Part shown: positions 1-7,540 of the stretch, in pieces | How positions within the stretch are numbered: the stretch's first letter is position 1 | Layout: every line of letters begins with the position of its first letter | Source of the DNA: SLAN01 sp046545955 | Lineage (GTDB): Bacteria > Spirochaetota > Spirochaetia > DSM-27196 > SKKC01 | DNA length: 16,639 nucleotides | Direction: 5' to 3' | Assembly (NCBI GenBank): GCA_046545955.1 | Contig: JBKGYS010000047.1 | Coordinates: 1-16,639, forward strand | Notes under the pieces: model-generated | What the model saw: only the letters and a program-made list of their open reading frames with translations | Told to the model about the DNA's origin: nothing | Databases searched by the model: none | Translations under genes and position numbers: made by a program

Positions 1-7
1 CGCGAAC

Positions 8-232
8 TCAATCCTCCACGCCATAGCGGGCGATCATATCCTCAAGTTGAACGGTGTCTTCTTTGCCCGCACGAACACGCTCAAGAACCCGCTCGGCAAG
101 ATATATGTCTTCAAGCTCGGCTATGTGTTCGGTGACCGCTTCACGGACGTAATAGGTTTTTGTCCGGCCGGTTTCTTTAGCAAGACGATCTAATCGTTCT
201 TCCAAGTCTTTTGATAATCTCACGGCAATCAT
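8..232 (-). CDS. RelB/CopG-type ribbon-helix-helix antitoxin
   Basis: This 74-residue protein is probably the DNA-binding antitoxin of a type II toxin-antitoxin pair. It has the ribbon-helix-helix layout: a short beta strand (IAVRLS, residues 2-7), helix 1 (about 8-20, KDLEERLDRLAKE), a turn with GRTKT (22-26), and helix 2 (about 27-39, YYVREAVTEHIAE). A charged C-terminal tail (about 45-74, ending LEDMIARYGVED) would wrap the toxin, as in RelB/StbD-like antitoxins. The ATG at 232 is supported by a GGAGG Shine-Dalgarno sequence six bases upstream. The gene ends ten bases from the window edge. A RelE/ParE-type toxin gene would be expected immediately beyond; a TTG at 9-11 overlapping the antitoxin stop could be its start, but this cannot be tested here. 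The family call is fairly secure; the toxin is inferred. Confidence 0.82.
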   Translation of the reverse strand: MIAVRLSKDLEERLDRLAKETGRTKTYYVREAVTEHIAELEDIYLAERVLERVRAGKEDTVQLEDMIARYGVED

Positions 233-290
233 GATAGCCTCCGCTGCTATACATGTATATCATATTGTGAACCCGCGTGCCAATGCGAGT
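233..290 (-). promoter_or_regulatory. Antitoxin promoter with palindromic operator
   Basis: This AT-rich patch lies directly upstream of the antitoxin in GC-rich surroundings. On the minus strand a -35-like TTGGCA (278-283) is followed after 18 bases by TATACA (254-259). A perfect 12-base palindrome, TATACATGTATA, spans 248-259 and covers the putative -10. A Shine-Dalgarno GGAGG lies at 238-242. Ribbon-helix-helix antitoxins usually bind such palindromes and repress their own operon, so autoregulation is the natural inference. The boxes were identified by eye. Confidence 0.55.
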
Positions 291-317
291 TCTGATTGCT
301 TCAGGAGCGAGCGGTTC

Positions 318-476
318 TCAGTGTCCCACATCGTTGTCGATGGCCTGCTGAGCAAGCTCATCGAGAGCATTTTCCGGCTTTCGCTTCATTTCGTCGTCGT
401 AGTCCTTGTGAATCGGAATGACGGTCAGCGCATTGCCTTCGCCCGTGTGACCGAGTATATAGACGAGGAGGCGCAA
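318..476 (-). CDS. Small ORF of unknown function, possibly a gene remnant
   Basis: This 52-codon reading frame starts at TTG (474-476) and ends at TGA (318-320). It lies between the SDR gene (34 bases upstream) and the antitoxin (85 bases downstream). The frame is bounded by an in-frame stop a few codons upstream. Its codons mostly end in G or C like those of the neighbours, and the product looks protein-like rather than random: MRLLVYILGHTGEG at the start, LTVIPIHKDYDDE in the middle and an acidic, helical-looking end (LDELAQQAIDND). The pattern TVxPxH faintly recalls the C-terminal half of HicA toxins, but the match is weak. No convincing Shine-Dalgarno sequence precedes the TTG. It may be a short real gene, a truncated toxin-antitoxin relic, or chance. 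I see no other gene and no clear terminator in 233-510. Confidence 0.3.
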   Translation of the reverse strand: MRLLVYILGHTGEGNALTVIPIHKDYDDEMKRKPENALDELAQQAIDNDVGH

Positions 477-510
477 CGCCGGTCAGCGGTCGGGACGCGT
501 TTCACCTGCA

Positions 511-1497
511 TCAGGCCGGCCGGCCGTCTCTATGCCACGCCACGGTGCGCTTCAGCGCGTCGACACTCGAATAGCGGGGGGTAAACCCGGCGGCGCGGAT
601 CGCGGAGCTGTCGAAGTTCGTGGAGGTACAGAACTTTCGGATACGCGCGCTGGTAATGGGAAAGTCCTTGCCGATCGCGTTGCCGACGACGTCGAGAAGC
701 CTGGCCGGCGCGTCTACGAGCCCCAACGGCAACCGCAGCGCCGGGCCCCGCCTTCCGAGCTCGCCCCGGATGACGCCTACCATCTCACGGGTTGTAAGGC
801 GCGGTTCGTCCACGTAGTTGAAGGCGGCAATGCCTCCGGAATCGAGGTCGCGGTACAGCCAGAGGATTGCATCCACGACGTTATGGAGGTAGGAGGTCGT
901 CTTTACTTCCGAGCCGTCGCCGATCATGACAAATCGTCTACGGCGAATAGCCTCTACAAGGCGGTAGATGTTGGTATTGGGAGGCGCGTACTCGGAAAAC
1001 ACCGCCGAGGGACGCAGTATCCGAAGGCTCCAGCGGTGTTCCTGCGCCGCTTCGATGAGTTCGCGTTCGGCTTGCGCTTTGGTCAGGCCGTAGTGCGTTG
1101 TCGCGTTGAAGGGCGCCGACTCGTCGATCGGTGCATGGCTCGGGCCGTATACGCCGACCGTTCCGGTGTAGACTATGCGCGAAACGCCTGAAGCCTTACA
1201 GGCTTCGATGAGTGTTCGCGTGGCACGCACGTTGTCCCGGTAATACCCTTCGTAGGTGAGCCCCCAGTCGGTGCGGGCGGCTGCCAGATGGAATACCGTC
1301 TGCACACCGCCGATGCGCTTGCAAAGCTCATCCACTGCGACACTCGAAAGGTCCAGCGCGTGGACGCCGGCGGGATCGCCCTCGGACGGGGTACGGTCTA
1401 TGCCGATAATCGCGGTGGAAGGCTCGGACCGCTGCAGTTCACGCTCGAGCGCCCGGCCTATATACCCTTCGCTTCCGGTAAGTGCGATACTGCTCAT
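511..1497 (-). CDS. NAD(P)-dependent SDR nucleotide-sugar epimerase/dehydratase/reductase
   Basis: This extended short-chain dehydrogenase of 328 residues probably acts on a nucleotide sugar in the cytosol. The N-terminal Rossmann motif TGSEGYIG is at residues 7-14, followed by the HLAAARTD segment (70-77). The catalytic Thr region is YTGTVGVYG (110-118), and the YxxxK pair is Y136/K140 in YGLTK. ILRPSAVF (160-167) is the usual substrate-domain entry. The ATG at 1497 overlaps the stop of the upstream 2-epimerase as ATGA (1494-1497). A longer reading frame up to 1677 would run through that gene and begins with Arg-rich out-of-frame sequence, so I reject it. The exact reaction (4-epimerase, dehydratase or 4-ketoreductase) cannot be read from the motifs. 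Beside a WbuB-like transferase and a 2-epimerase, an FnlB/QnlB-like reductase role is one option. It is the last gene of the train. Confidence 0.88.
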   Translation of the reverse strand: MSSIALTGSEGYIGRALERELQRSEPSTAIIGIDRTPSEGDPAGVHALDLSSVAVDELCKRIGGVQTVFHLAAARTDWGLTYEGYYRDNVRATRTLIEACKASGVSRIVYTGTVGVYGPSHAPIDESAPFNATTHYGLTKAQAERELIEAAQEHRWSLRILRPSAVFSEYAPPNTNIYRLVEAIRRRRFVMIGDGSEVKTTSYLHNVVDAILWLYRDLDSGGIAAFNYVDEPRLTTREMVGVIRGELGRRGPALRLPLGLVDAPARLLDVVGNAIGKDFPITSARIRKFCTSTNFDSSAIRAAGFTPRYSSVDALKRTVAWHRDGRPA

Positions 1498-2609
1498 GGT
1501 ACGGTTTGAGCGGGCGCGAGCGAGGCGGCGATGACGTCGGCGATACGCTCGCCGGCGTGCCCATCCCACAACGGTGGAATCCGGGATTCTTTCCAGCGAC
1601 CGGCGAGGATCGTACGAACGCGATCGAGAATACGGTCGACATCCAAGGGTACGAGCTCGTTCGAGCCCAACTCGCACGTGACCGGACGCTCGGTATTTTC
1701 ACGAACCGTGAGGCACGGGATCCGAAGGTATGTGGTCTCTTCCTGAATTCCGCCCGAATCGGTGATCAGTACGGTCGCGCCGGTCATGAGTTTGAGAAAC
1801 TCGAGGTACCCGAGCGGGTCGAGCACGTGCACGTTCTCGTGTGCGCTGAGCGCTTCCAACAGCGAGTGCCGCACAAGGCTCTTTCTGGTCCTCGGATGCA
1901 ACGGCAGATACACCGGCAATTCTCGAGCGACACTCGCGATCGTATCGACGACGGTCTGCAGCCGTTCGAAGTCGTCCACGTTCGAAGGTCGATGCATGGT
2001 GCACAACGCGTATGTCCGGTCTTCGACCGACGCAGCGCGTGCCGCTTCGTCCGACTCGATTGTGTTAAGCACGTGTACCAGCGAGTCGATCATAACGTTG
2101 CCCACAAAAAAGACTTGATGTTCGGGCACCCCTTCGTTCGCGAGGTTTCGCAGACCACTGTCCTCGGTAACGAAGAGTAAATCCGAAATGCGGTCGGTAA
2201 GCACCCGATTGATCTCCTCGGGCATGGAACGGTCAAAACTGCGCAGGCCCGCCTCCACGTGCGCTACACGAACGCCGGCCTTCGAAGCGACGAGACTGCA
2301 CGCGATGGTGGAGTTAACATCGCCGACAACAACGACGATCTTCGGCGTCGCTTGCGCTAGAACCTTTTCGAAGGCAACCATAATGTTCGCCGTCTGCTCG
2401 GCATGCGTTCCACCGCCGACGCCGAGGTACTCGTCGGGACGCGGCAGCTGGAGCTGCTCGAAGAACACGTCGCTCATATTCGCATCGTAGTGCTGCCCGG
2501 TATGAACGAGCTTCACGGTATATCCGCGCGACGCTAAGGCGCGGTAGAGCGGGGCCGCCTTCATAAAGTTCGGTCGCGCTCCGACAACAATCAGGATATC
2601 GGTTTCCAT
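1494..2609 (-). CDS. wecB: UDP-N-acetylglucosamine 2-epimerase (non-hydrolysing)
   Basis: This cytosolic enzyme of 371 residues, full length for the family, interconverts UDP-GlcNAc and UDP-ManNAc, or the C2 epimers of a related UDP-amino sugar. The signature N-terminus VVGARPNFMKAAP is at 8-20. Residues aligning with the E. coli WecB active site are visible: D97 in GDVNST, E119 in HVEAGLRS, E131/E132 in MPEEINR and H206 in TMHRPSN. PLHPRTR (236-242) and the UDP-binding TDSGGIQEE (283-291) follow. The ATG at 2609 has an AGGTAGG element about ten bases upstream. It sits 25 bases after the WbuB-like glycosyltransferase and overlaps the SDR gene by 4 bases. FnlC-type enzymes of UDP-L-FucNAc or UDP-L-QuiNAc synthesis share this fold, so the physiological substrate is open. 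Confidence 0.95.
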   Translation of the reverse strand: METDILIVVGARPNFMKAAPLYRALASRGYTVKLVHTGQHYDANMSDVFFEQLQLPRPDEYLGVGGGTHAEQTANIMVAFEKVLAQATPKIVVVVGDVNSTIACSLVASKAGVRVAHVEAGLRSFDRSMPEEINRVLTDRISDLLFVTEDSGLRNLANEGVPEHQVFFVGNVMIDSLVHVLNTIESDEAARAASVEDRTYALCTMHRPSNVDDFERLQTVVDTIASVARELPVYLPLHPRTRKSLVRHSLLEALSAHENVHVLDPLGYLEFLKLMTGATVLITDSGGIQEETTYLRIPCLTVRENTERPVTCELGSNELVPLDVDRILDRVRTILAGRWKESRIPPLWDGHAGERIADVIAASLAPAQTVP

Positions 2610-2634
2610 TTGGGGATTTCCTACCTTCGATCTA

Positions 2635-3864
2635 CTATTTGCTCGCCACTATTTTTTCAAGAAGCGCGAGGAAGCGCTTCGACTGTGCATCGCGGCTCAG
2701 CCGAGCGCGCGCGACATTATACCCGTTACGACCCATTGCCTTTGCTTTTTCCGGGCTGCTTCGAAGCTCGCGAACCGCGCGAACAAGCCCTTCACTGCTT
2801 TCCGGTTCGTAGAATAGCCCGGCCTCGGCGGATTCGAGGATCTCGCGCGCTTCCCCGTCGACCGAGAGTAACACCGGCTTTCCGACCGCCATACTGTCGA
2901 ATAGCTTCGAGGGAATGAACATACGGTAAATATCGTCCTTGACCAATGGGACCACAAGCGCGTCGGATGCGACAAGGAATTGTAGCGCCCGCGAGAGCTC
3001 CACCCGATCGTAGAACTCCACATTCGAGAGTCCGTACTCGCGCGCTCTGGATACGAGCTCGTGCTGTTTCGGGCCGCTGCCGATAATGCGAAAACGAACG
3101 CCTGGGTCCGATTTTTCGAGAATAGCTGCCGCATCGATAATGTGGCCAAGCCCTTGCGCGAGTCCGAGGTTTCCGGCGTAGGTGACGGTGAAGTATTCGC
3201 GAGCGTACAGCTCTCGAAACGCGGCATCGCGGTCTACGGTATCGATGAGCCGTGTCATCGCTCCGTTCATTACAAGCTCAACGGGCTTACTCTTCTGCGT
3301 TACCTTCTCTATCTCGCCGGAGAAACTCTTCGTCACGGTCGTAACCGCGTCGGCTTTCCGATAGGTGAAGCGTTCTATCGCTTCGGCGATTCGTATTGCC
3401 TTCGCGCCGTTGAGCTCGCCCATAGCGACGGCAACCTTCGGCCACAAATCGCGAACATCGAACACGTACTTCGCTCGCTTGAGCTTGGCGACAAGCCAGC
3501 CGGACGGGCCGACGAAAAGTGGCGGTGAAGACGCTATTACGACGTCGGTTTTGCCGCGAACCCAGAGACTCGCGATAACCGAGGTCGCCATGAACGTCGT
3601 ATAAAAAAGAATTCGCCCGAGAAACGCCTTCTTCGGCCGCGTGTAAACCCACGAATACACCACAGGGATGCCCTCGTAGCGCCGGCGGAGGATGAACCTG
3701 CGCTCGTACCCGGGAAAGAATACGCCGGCCGGGTGGTTGGGCTTCTCAGCGATTACCGTTACGCGGTGTCCACTATCGCGGAAGAACTTCGCGAGGGATA
3801 GGATGCGGTTCGAGGGGCCGCCCGTTTCGGGAAAGAAGTACTGACATATCAATATAATGTTCAC
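2635..3864 (-). CDS. WbuB-like family 4 glycosyltransferase
   Basis: This 409-residue GT-B glycosyltransferase resembles WbuB/WcaI-type enzymes, some of which transfer L-FucNAc in O-antigen or capsule synthesis. The N-terminal motif QYFFPETGGPSNR (8-20) and HRVTVIAEKPNHPAG (33-47) are typical, as are ASSPPLFVG (111-119) and FDVRDLWP (135-142). The C-terminal domain carries YAGNLGLAQGL (229-239), IIGSGP (260-265) and FIPSKLFDSMAVGKPVL (316-332), the donor-binding segment. Its GTG start at 3864 overlaps the heparinase-fold gene's stop as GTGA (3861-3864), which suggests translational coupling. It acts at the cytosolic face of the membrane on a lipid-linked glycan. Donor and linkage are unknown; the neighbouring 2-epimerase suggests an N-acetylated amino sugar. 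Confidence 0.93.
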   Translation of the reverse strand: MNIILICQYFFPETGGPSNRILSLAKFFRDSGHRVTVIAEKPNHPAGVFFPGYERRFILRRRYEGIPVVYSWVYTRPKKAFLGRILFYTTFMATSVIASLWVRGKTDVVIASSPPLFVGPSGWLVAKLKRAKYVFDVRDLWPKVAVAMGELNGAKAIRIAEAIERFTYRKADAVTTVTKSFSGEIEKVTQKSKPVELVMNGAMTRLIDTVDRDAAFRELYAREYFTVTYAGNLGLAQGLGHIIDAAAILEKSDPGVRFRIIGSGPKQHELVSRAREYGLSNVEFYDRVELSRALQFLVASDALVVPLVKDDIYRMFIPSKLFDSMAVGKPVLLSVDGEAREILESAEAGLFYEPESSEGLVRAVRELRSSPEKAKAMGRNGYNVARARLSRDAQSKRFLALLEKIVASK

Positions 3865-5468
3865 ATTGCTTTCCTGATGCGGGTTGTGAGCCTGCCGCGG
3901 AAACGCGCTTCGACGGCTACCGAAGACAGCGTACGGTTAAACCCGCAGGCGACCTCGCAGTCGGCGAGACGGATATCGCTGCAATCCGGAAAATGCAGCG
4001 TCACAGTCCCGACCCTTACGGTCCGCTCGTCGGTTTGACATACCGCCACACCCGGGGCGGCGATAAATCGCGCCCGGCACGGGTAGCGCGTAGCCTGCCT
4101 CCCCTCTATAGAATCGCAGATGTCGAATCCGTTATCCGCCGTGCGCCAGGAGCGGCGGTGCGTTACTCCAAGACGCGAACGGTAGCCGTCGTGGGTCGCT
4201 TCGAGACGCGACGGTGTATCCTCTACTATCCGCACTTTCGCCCGTCGGGCCACGCGAAAGGCGGACCATACCTCCGAGGAGTCGAGCCCGCCAATCTCCA
4301 CGGTATTGTGCGCCGCGGTCGACCGCTCAAAGGACCTGCGGCGACCGGCTGTGTAGGTGGAGGTCCCGGTGTCGACGATGAGCGGAGTCCCGCGGTCGTA
4401 CAGCTCGAAGGAACACGTATCCGCGTGCGCGTGCGCGGGCTGGTAGTCGGGGCCAATGGCGCCGACATCGGCGAGCATCGTAAGCCCGCTGTCGCTCTCG
4501 CGCAGGCGGTAGCCGCTCTCACCGAGCTCGATATTGGACCGCTCGATACCGAGCCGACTCCCATAGGAGAGGAGCTCCTGCCTCGTTGGACTCATGCCGC
4601 GAGCCGAGTCGTTGAGGTGACCGGTGGTTTCGGCCCACGGAAAGACCGATAGCCAGCCGAGCATGCGGCTCGCGTAGCGGCGGAGAATACCTTCGATCCG
4701 CGTTTGCTCGGGTGAACCCCCGCAGCCGTGGAGTAGATTTATGGTATCGAGCACGCGCCAGAGGATAATGGCATGATACATGGGCGAGCGCTCGAAATGG
4801 GCTCCGTCGGAAAGGATCTGCTCGCGAAGCTGGGAAAGGACAATTATCTTTCCCTTTCGCCATGCACGCGCCGAGCGCAAGAAAAAGCCGCCCCACAGAA
4901 GGGCAATACCGTTTTCGAGCAGGTGGTTCGCCGAAATGTGATACTCGACACTCGAGCGAAGCCTTCCGACATCCGCCGCGACTATGTTCTCGTATTCTCT
5001 GAAGCGAAGCTTCGGACGCAGCGTAAGGAACGTAATAAGGTTAATAATGCGAAGCGAGGCAGGATACGGATCCCGCCCGGCACGGACCGAAACGCCGCGG
5101 CCGGCGTAGTCGTCGAGAAGCTCCTTCAGATCGCTGTCGCTAAGCCCCGGCGAACGAAGCCAGTTGCAGTAGTGCAGATGGTAGAGCCAGAGTAATCCGT
5201 ACCGTTCCTCGCTCCAATCGATTCGACGCGGCCAGGAGACGGTGCGGTTGAGAAACCGCACCGTCGGCGGCGAAAGACTATCGATGCCTTCCCAGCGAAC
5301 CGGTAGCGGGCTTACCTCGAAACGGGGATTCTCGAGGCGCGTATTGCCGGCGCCTGCGCCGCCGAGCGCACCTGCCGCGCTCGGCACGAGTCGATAGACG
5401 ACCTGCCGGACTTTGAGAAACGCGACGGTAAAAAACAGGCGCCGAGCGCGCACGGCAATCTTATTCAT
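3861..5468 (-). CDS. Heparinase II/III-family protein (uronate lyase or epimerase fold)
   Basis: This 535-residue protein has the heparinase II/III architecture: an N-terminal (alpha/alpha) toroid and a C-terminal beta domain. Landmarks are ISANHLLENG (178-187), ERSPMYHAI (226-234), HAHADTCSFEL (346-356), PLIVDTGTSTY (362-372) and STAAHNTVEI (383-392). N181/H182, Y231 and H346/H348 lie where the family keeps its catalytic Asn/His, Tyr and His residues. Characterised relatives cleave uronate-containing glycosaminoglycans by beta-elimination. Dermatan-sulfate epimerase shares the fold and a His-Tyr-His centre but epimerises glucuronate to iduronate. The N-terminus is basic and amphipathic (FLKVRQVVYRL, 17-27) and I see no clear signal peptide, so a cytosolic or membrane-associated place is likely. 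It follows the propeller gene by 59 bases, and the WbuB-like gene overlaps its stop. Family is clear; lyase versus epimerase is undecided. Confidence 0.92.
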   Translation of the reverse strand: MNKIAVRARRLFFTVAFLKVRQVVYRLVPSAAGALGGAGAGNTRLENPRFEVSPLPVRWEGIDSLSPPTVRFLNRTVSWPRRIDWSEERYGLLWLYHLHYCNWLRSPGLSDSDLKELLDDYAGRGVSVRAGRDPYPASLRIINLITFLTLRPKLRFREYENIVAADVGRLRSSVEYHISANHLLENGIALLWGGFFLRSARAWRKGKIIVLSQLREQILSDGAHFERSPMYHAIILWRVLDTINLLHGCGGSPEQTRIEGILRRYASRMLGWLSVFPWAETTGHLNDSARGMSPTRQELLSYGSRLGIERSNIELGESGYRLRESDSGLTMLADVGAIGPDYQPAHAHADTCSFELYDRGTPLIVDTGTSTYTAGRRRSFERSTAAHNTVEIGGLDSSEVWSAFRVARRAKVRIVEDTPSRLEATHDGYRSRLGVTHRRSWRTADNGFDICDSIEGRQATRYPCRARFIAAPGVAVCQTDERTVRVGTVTLHFPDCSDIRLADCEVACGFNRTLSSVAVEARFRGRLTTRIRKAM

Positions 5469-5527
5469 TCATGACCGGTTCGTAGAGTCGGACCGACGAA
5501 TCTCGACGGGATAGGCGTGAAACGGCG

Positions 5528-6538
5528 TTACGCCTCCAGCTTGAACACAAAGGTGGTGTAGTGGCGTCGAGTCGCGAACGGTGTGAGATACACGTGCTCG
5601 TTATCGCCCGGACCGGTGGGAAACAGTACCTGCGCGTATTGAAAATACTTCGAAGGCAGGGGATCGCTCTTGAACGACATTACGGTGTCCCATTGATTTC
5701 CGTCGGGAGAATGCCATACCTGCGCGTATCCTGTTGTATTCACGCTGCTCGGTTCGACAGCGGTCGAGAAGAAGAGATCGTTACCCACCCGGCACCCGTA
5801 GAAGACCGAGCTTCCTACTGCTGCGAGTCGTTCGACACCGCCACCGTCGCGATTCATTCGGTAGATGTAGTTCTTCTCCAACGGCGTGTCGGACCCGAAG
5901 TAGACGTGGTCGCGGGTGAACAGCAACTGAACCGCCCGACACCATTGAGCGCCACCGACGACTCGTTCGAGGCTTCCAAAGCAATCATCGGTTCGCCAAA
6001 TTGCCGCTTCATCGTTGCGATCGCCTGTCGTTACCCATAGCTGGTCGCTGTAGGGGTCGTGGAACACGCCGTGGATATGGCGGACATTATTGAACTGCCA
6101 CACCGGACGCCAGCCGTCTCCGTTCGACGCGTATTTCCAGACATGAACGGGGGAGCGTTGCCGATTCGACCGGTATTCGCCGTAGTAGAAAGACTCGTTG
6201 TGAGCGACGACAGCGAGCGGACGGGATCCGACCAGCGGACCGATCGACGTGATATGCCCATTCTCAAGAAGATACGTGTGCCTGTTTGCAATCACGAGTG
6301 CGGCCGACTCGCCTGCGACAAGGCTATGAATTCCCAGTCGCAGGAGCCGCGCGACCGCGGGAACCCCGGCGAGCAGGTACGACGAACCCGACCACGGCGG
6401 TTTACGCAGTTTCTCCCAGTGCTGCCCCGCGTCCTCGCTTCGCAATAGCGCCGCTCCCTTTGCCCGATAGAGTACAGGGCCGTCGGCGTAGAGGACTCGC
6501 CCCGGTAGCGTTCCAACGTATTTCATCGCGCGAAACAT
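5528..6538 (-). CDS. Beta-propeller-like protein with Asp-box motifs, function unknown
   Basis: This 336-residue protein appears to be built of beta-strand repeats. Two Asp-box-like motifs, SEDAGQHW (34-41) and HSPDGNQW (276-283), match the S/T-x-D-x-G-x-x-W turn of BNR/sialidase propellers. A further blade-like WRTDDCFGSLERV (181-193) and the conserved-looking RHIHGVFHDPYSDQLWVTTGD (153-173) lie between them. I see no sialidase active-site signature (such as an FRIP motif) and no signal peptide, so an exported sialidase is unlikely. M5 at 6526 is an alternative start; neither start has a strong Shine-Dalgarno sequence. It lies 36 bases after a sulfotransferase and 59 bases before the heparinase-fold gene, which suggests a role in handling or modifying the polysaccharide, perhaps binding or trimming. 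The function is not assigned. Confidence 0.8.
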   Translation of the reverse strand: MFRAMKYVGTLPGRVLYADGPVLYRAKGAALLRSEDAGQHWEKLRKPPWSGSSYLLAGVPAVARLLRLGIHSLVAGESAALVIANRHTYLLENGHITSIGPLVGSRPLAVVAHNESFYYGEYRSNRQRSPVHVWKYASNGDGWRPVWQFNNVRHIHGVFHDPYSDQLWVTTGDRNDEAAIWRTDDCFGSLERVVGGAQWCRAVQLLFTRDHVYFGSDTPLEKNYIYRMNRDGGGVERLAAVGSSVFYGCRVGNDLFFSTAVEPSSVNTTGYAQVWHSPDGNQWDTVMSFKSDPLPSKYFQYAQVLFPTGPGDNEHVYLTPFATRRHYTTFVFKLEA

Positions 6539-6574
6539 CCGTGTGACAAACGTTCAGCCGCCGTGCATCCGCGA

Positions 6575-7540
6575 TTATCGCATTCGCCTTCGTGCGAATC
6601 CTGTGCTCAGATTCCGGTATTTCGTGTACGGCCACGTAGCCGCGAGAATCAAGAGTCTGCCGGCGCGAAGCCACAGCTTGTCTTTGCGCGTAAGCCGGGA
6701 AGGCCGGGTGTCTTTCTCGTAGCCGCCGCGCGCCATGGCTTCGCTACAGCAAAGCTCGGTGAGAAGCACTTCCTTCGGATGCAATTCGCTCTTCCACTTT
6801 CCTGTGTTTTGCGTCAGCAGTGGCCCGAGGGTTTCTTTCTTCCAGCTCATTTCGCTGCCGGAGACGAGGTTTTCAGCCGCATCCCCGAAAGAGAGCATCC
6901 GGCTGTCGTAGTCAATTCCAAGGTTGGCGCACAAGCGAGAGAGCACCGTTTCAGGCGAGGCGATAAGCTGTTCATAGCAGACCTCGTGGTATCGCTCGCC
7001 GAACAACGCAGGCCCGAGCGTACGTCCGATTCGAAACTGTACTCGATTGGCAAAAACGTGTTTCCAGACGTGTCCTTCTTTAGACCACGCGGCCTTTTTT
7101 TTGGACACGAGCACGTCCCTCGGATCGCGGAACACGTGGATCACGTGGGCATCCGGCAGTACGCGAGCGAGCATCGGGAGATACTCTATGGTCCTCGGGT
7201 CTTTATCGCCGACGAGGGTCGTACGCTCGTTCGCGTAGGAAGTAAGCATGTGCCGGTACACGGCGGCGTCGAGCGACCCACCCTGCCCGACAGCGCCGGC
7301 GACTATTTCGGAGGCAACAAGGCGGGTACGAGCAAAGTACGCATCGTGCGCTAACGCGTGCACGGCGCCGTTTCGCCCATGCTTTTTGTAGATCGATTCG
7401 AGACTCCGATGAAGCACTCGTCGCCGGATGAACGACGTCTCCGGCAAGCAGGACACCCGCGGATGCGCGGCGAGCATGCTTTGCAGCAGCGAGGTTCCCG
7501 ACCGGCCTACTCCGACAATAAAGAACGCGCGTGTTCTCAT
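6575..7540 (-). CDS. PAPS-dependent sulfotransferase (Sulfotransfer_1/3 type)
   Basis: This 321-residue sulfotransferase would transfer sulfate from PAPS to the growing polysaccharide in the cytosol. The 5'-phosphosulfate loop is GVGRSGTSLL (10-19), right after the first beta strand, followed by LPETSF (32-37). The 3'-phosphate site is IHVFRDPRDVLVSK (134-147), with R138 and S146 as likely ligands. YEQLIASPETVL (189-200) and the closing TGKWKSEL (246-253) are also typical. The start at 7540 forms an ATGA overlap with the stop of the upstream GT4 (7537-7540). The frame stays open to 7651 but that part lies inside the GT4 gene and lacks the fold's first strand. The C-terminal 50 residues are strongly basic. 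Acceptor sugar and position are unknown. Confidence 0.92.
   Translation of the reverse strand: MRTRAFFIVGVGRSGTSLLQSMLAAHPRVSCLPETSFIRRRVLHRSLESIYKKHGRNGAVHALAHDAYFARTRLVASEIVAGAVGQGGSLDAAVYRHMLTSYANERTTLVGDKDPRTIEYLPMLARVLPDAHVIHVFRDPRDVLVSKKKAAWSKEGHVWKHVFANRVQFRIGRTLGPALFGERYHEVCYEQLIASPETVLSRLCANLGIDYDSRMLSFGDAAENLVSGSEMSWKKETLGPLLTQNTGKWKSELHPKEVLLTELCCSEAMARGGYEKDTRPSRLTRKDKLWLRAGRLLILAATWPYTKYRNLSTGFARRRMR

Noticed and set aside
532..1191. Plus-strand open frame of about 220 codons
   Set aside because: Antisense to the SDR gene, whose Rossmann motif and YxxxK pair are intact; the plus-strand product is Arg/Gly-rich without motifs.
1498..1677. N-terminal extension of the SDR gene by 60 residues
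   Set aside because: It lies inside the 2-epimerase gene in another frame and is Arg-rich. The Rossmann strand starts right after the Met at 1497, which overlaps the upstream stop as ATGA.
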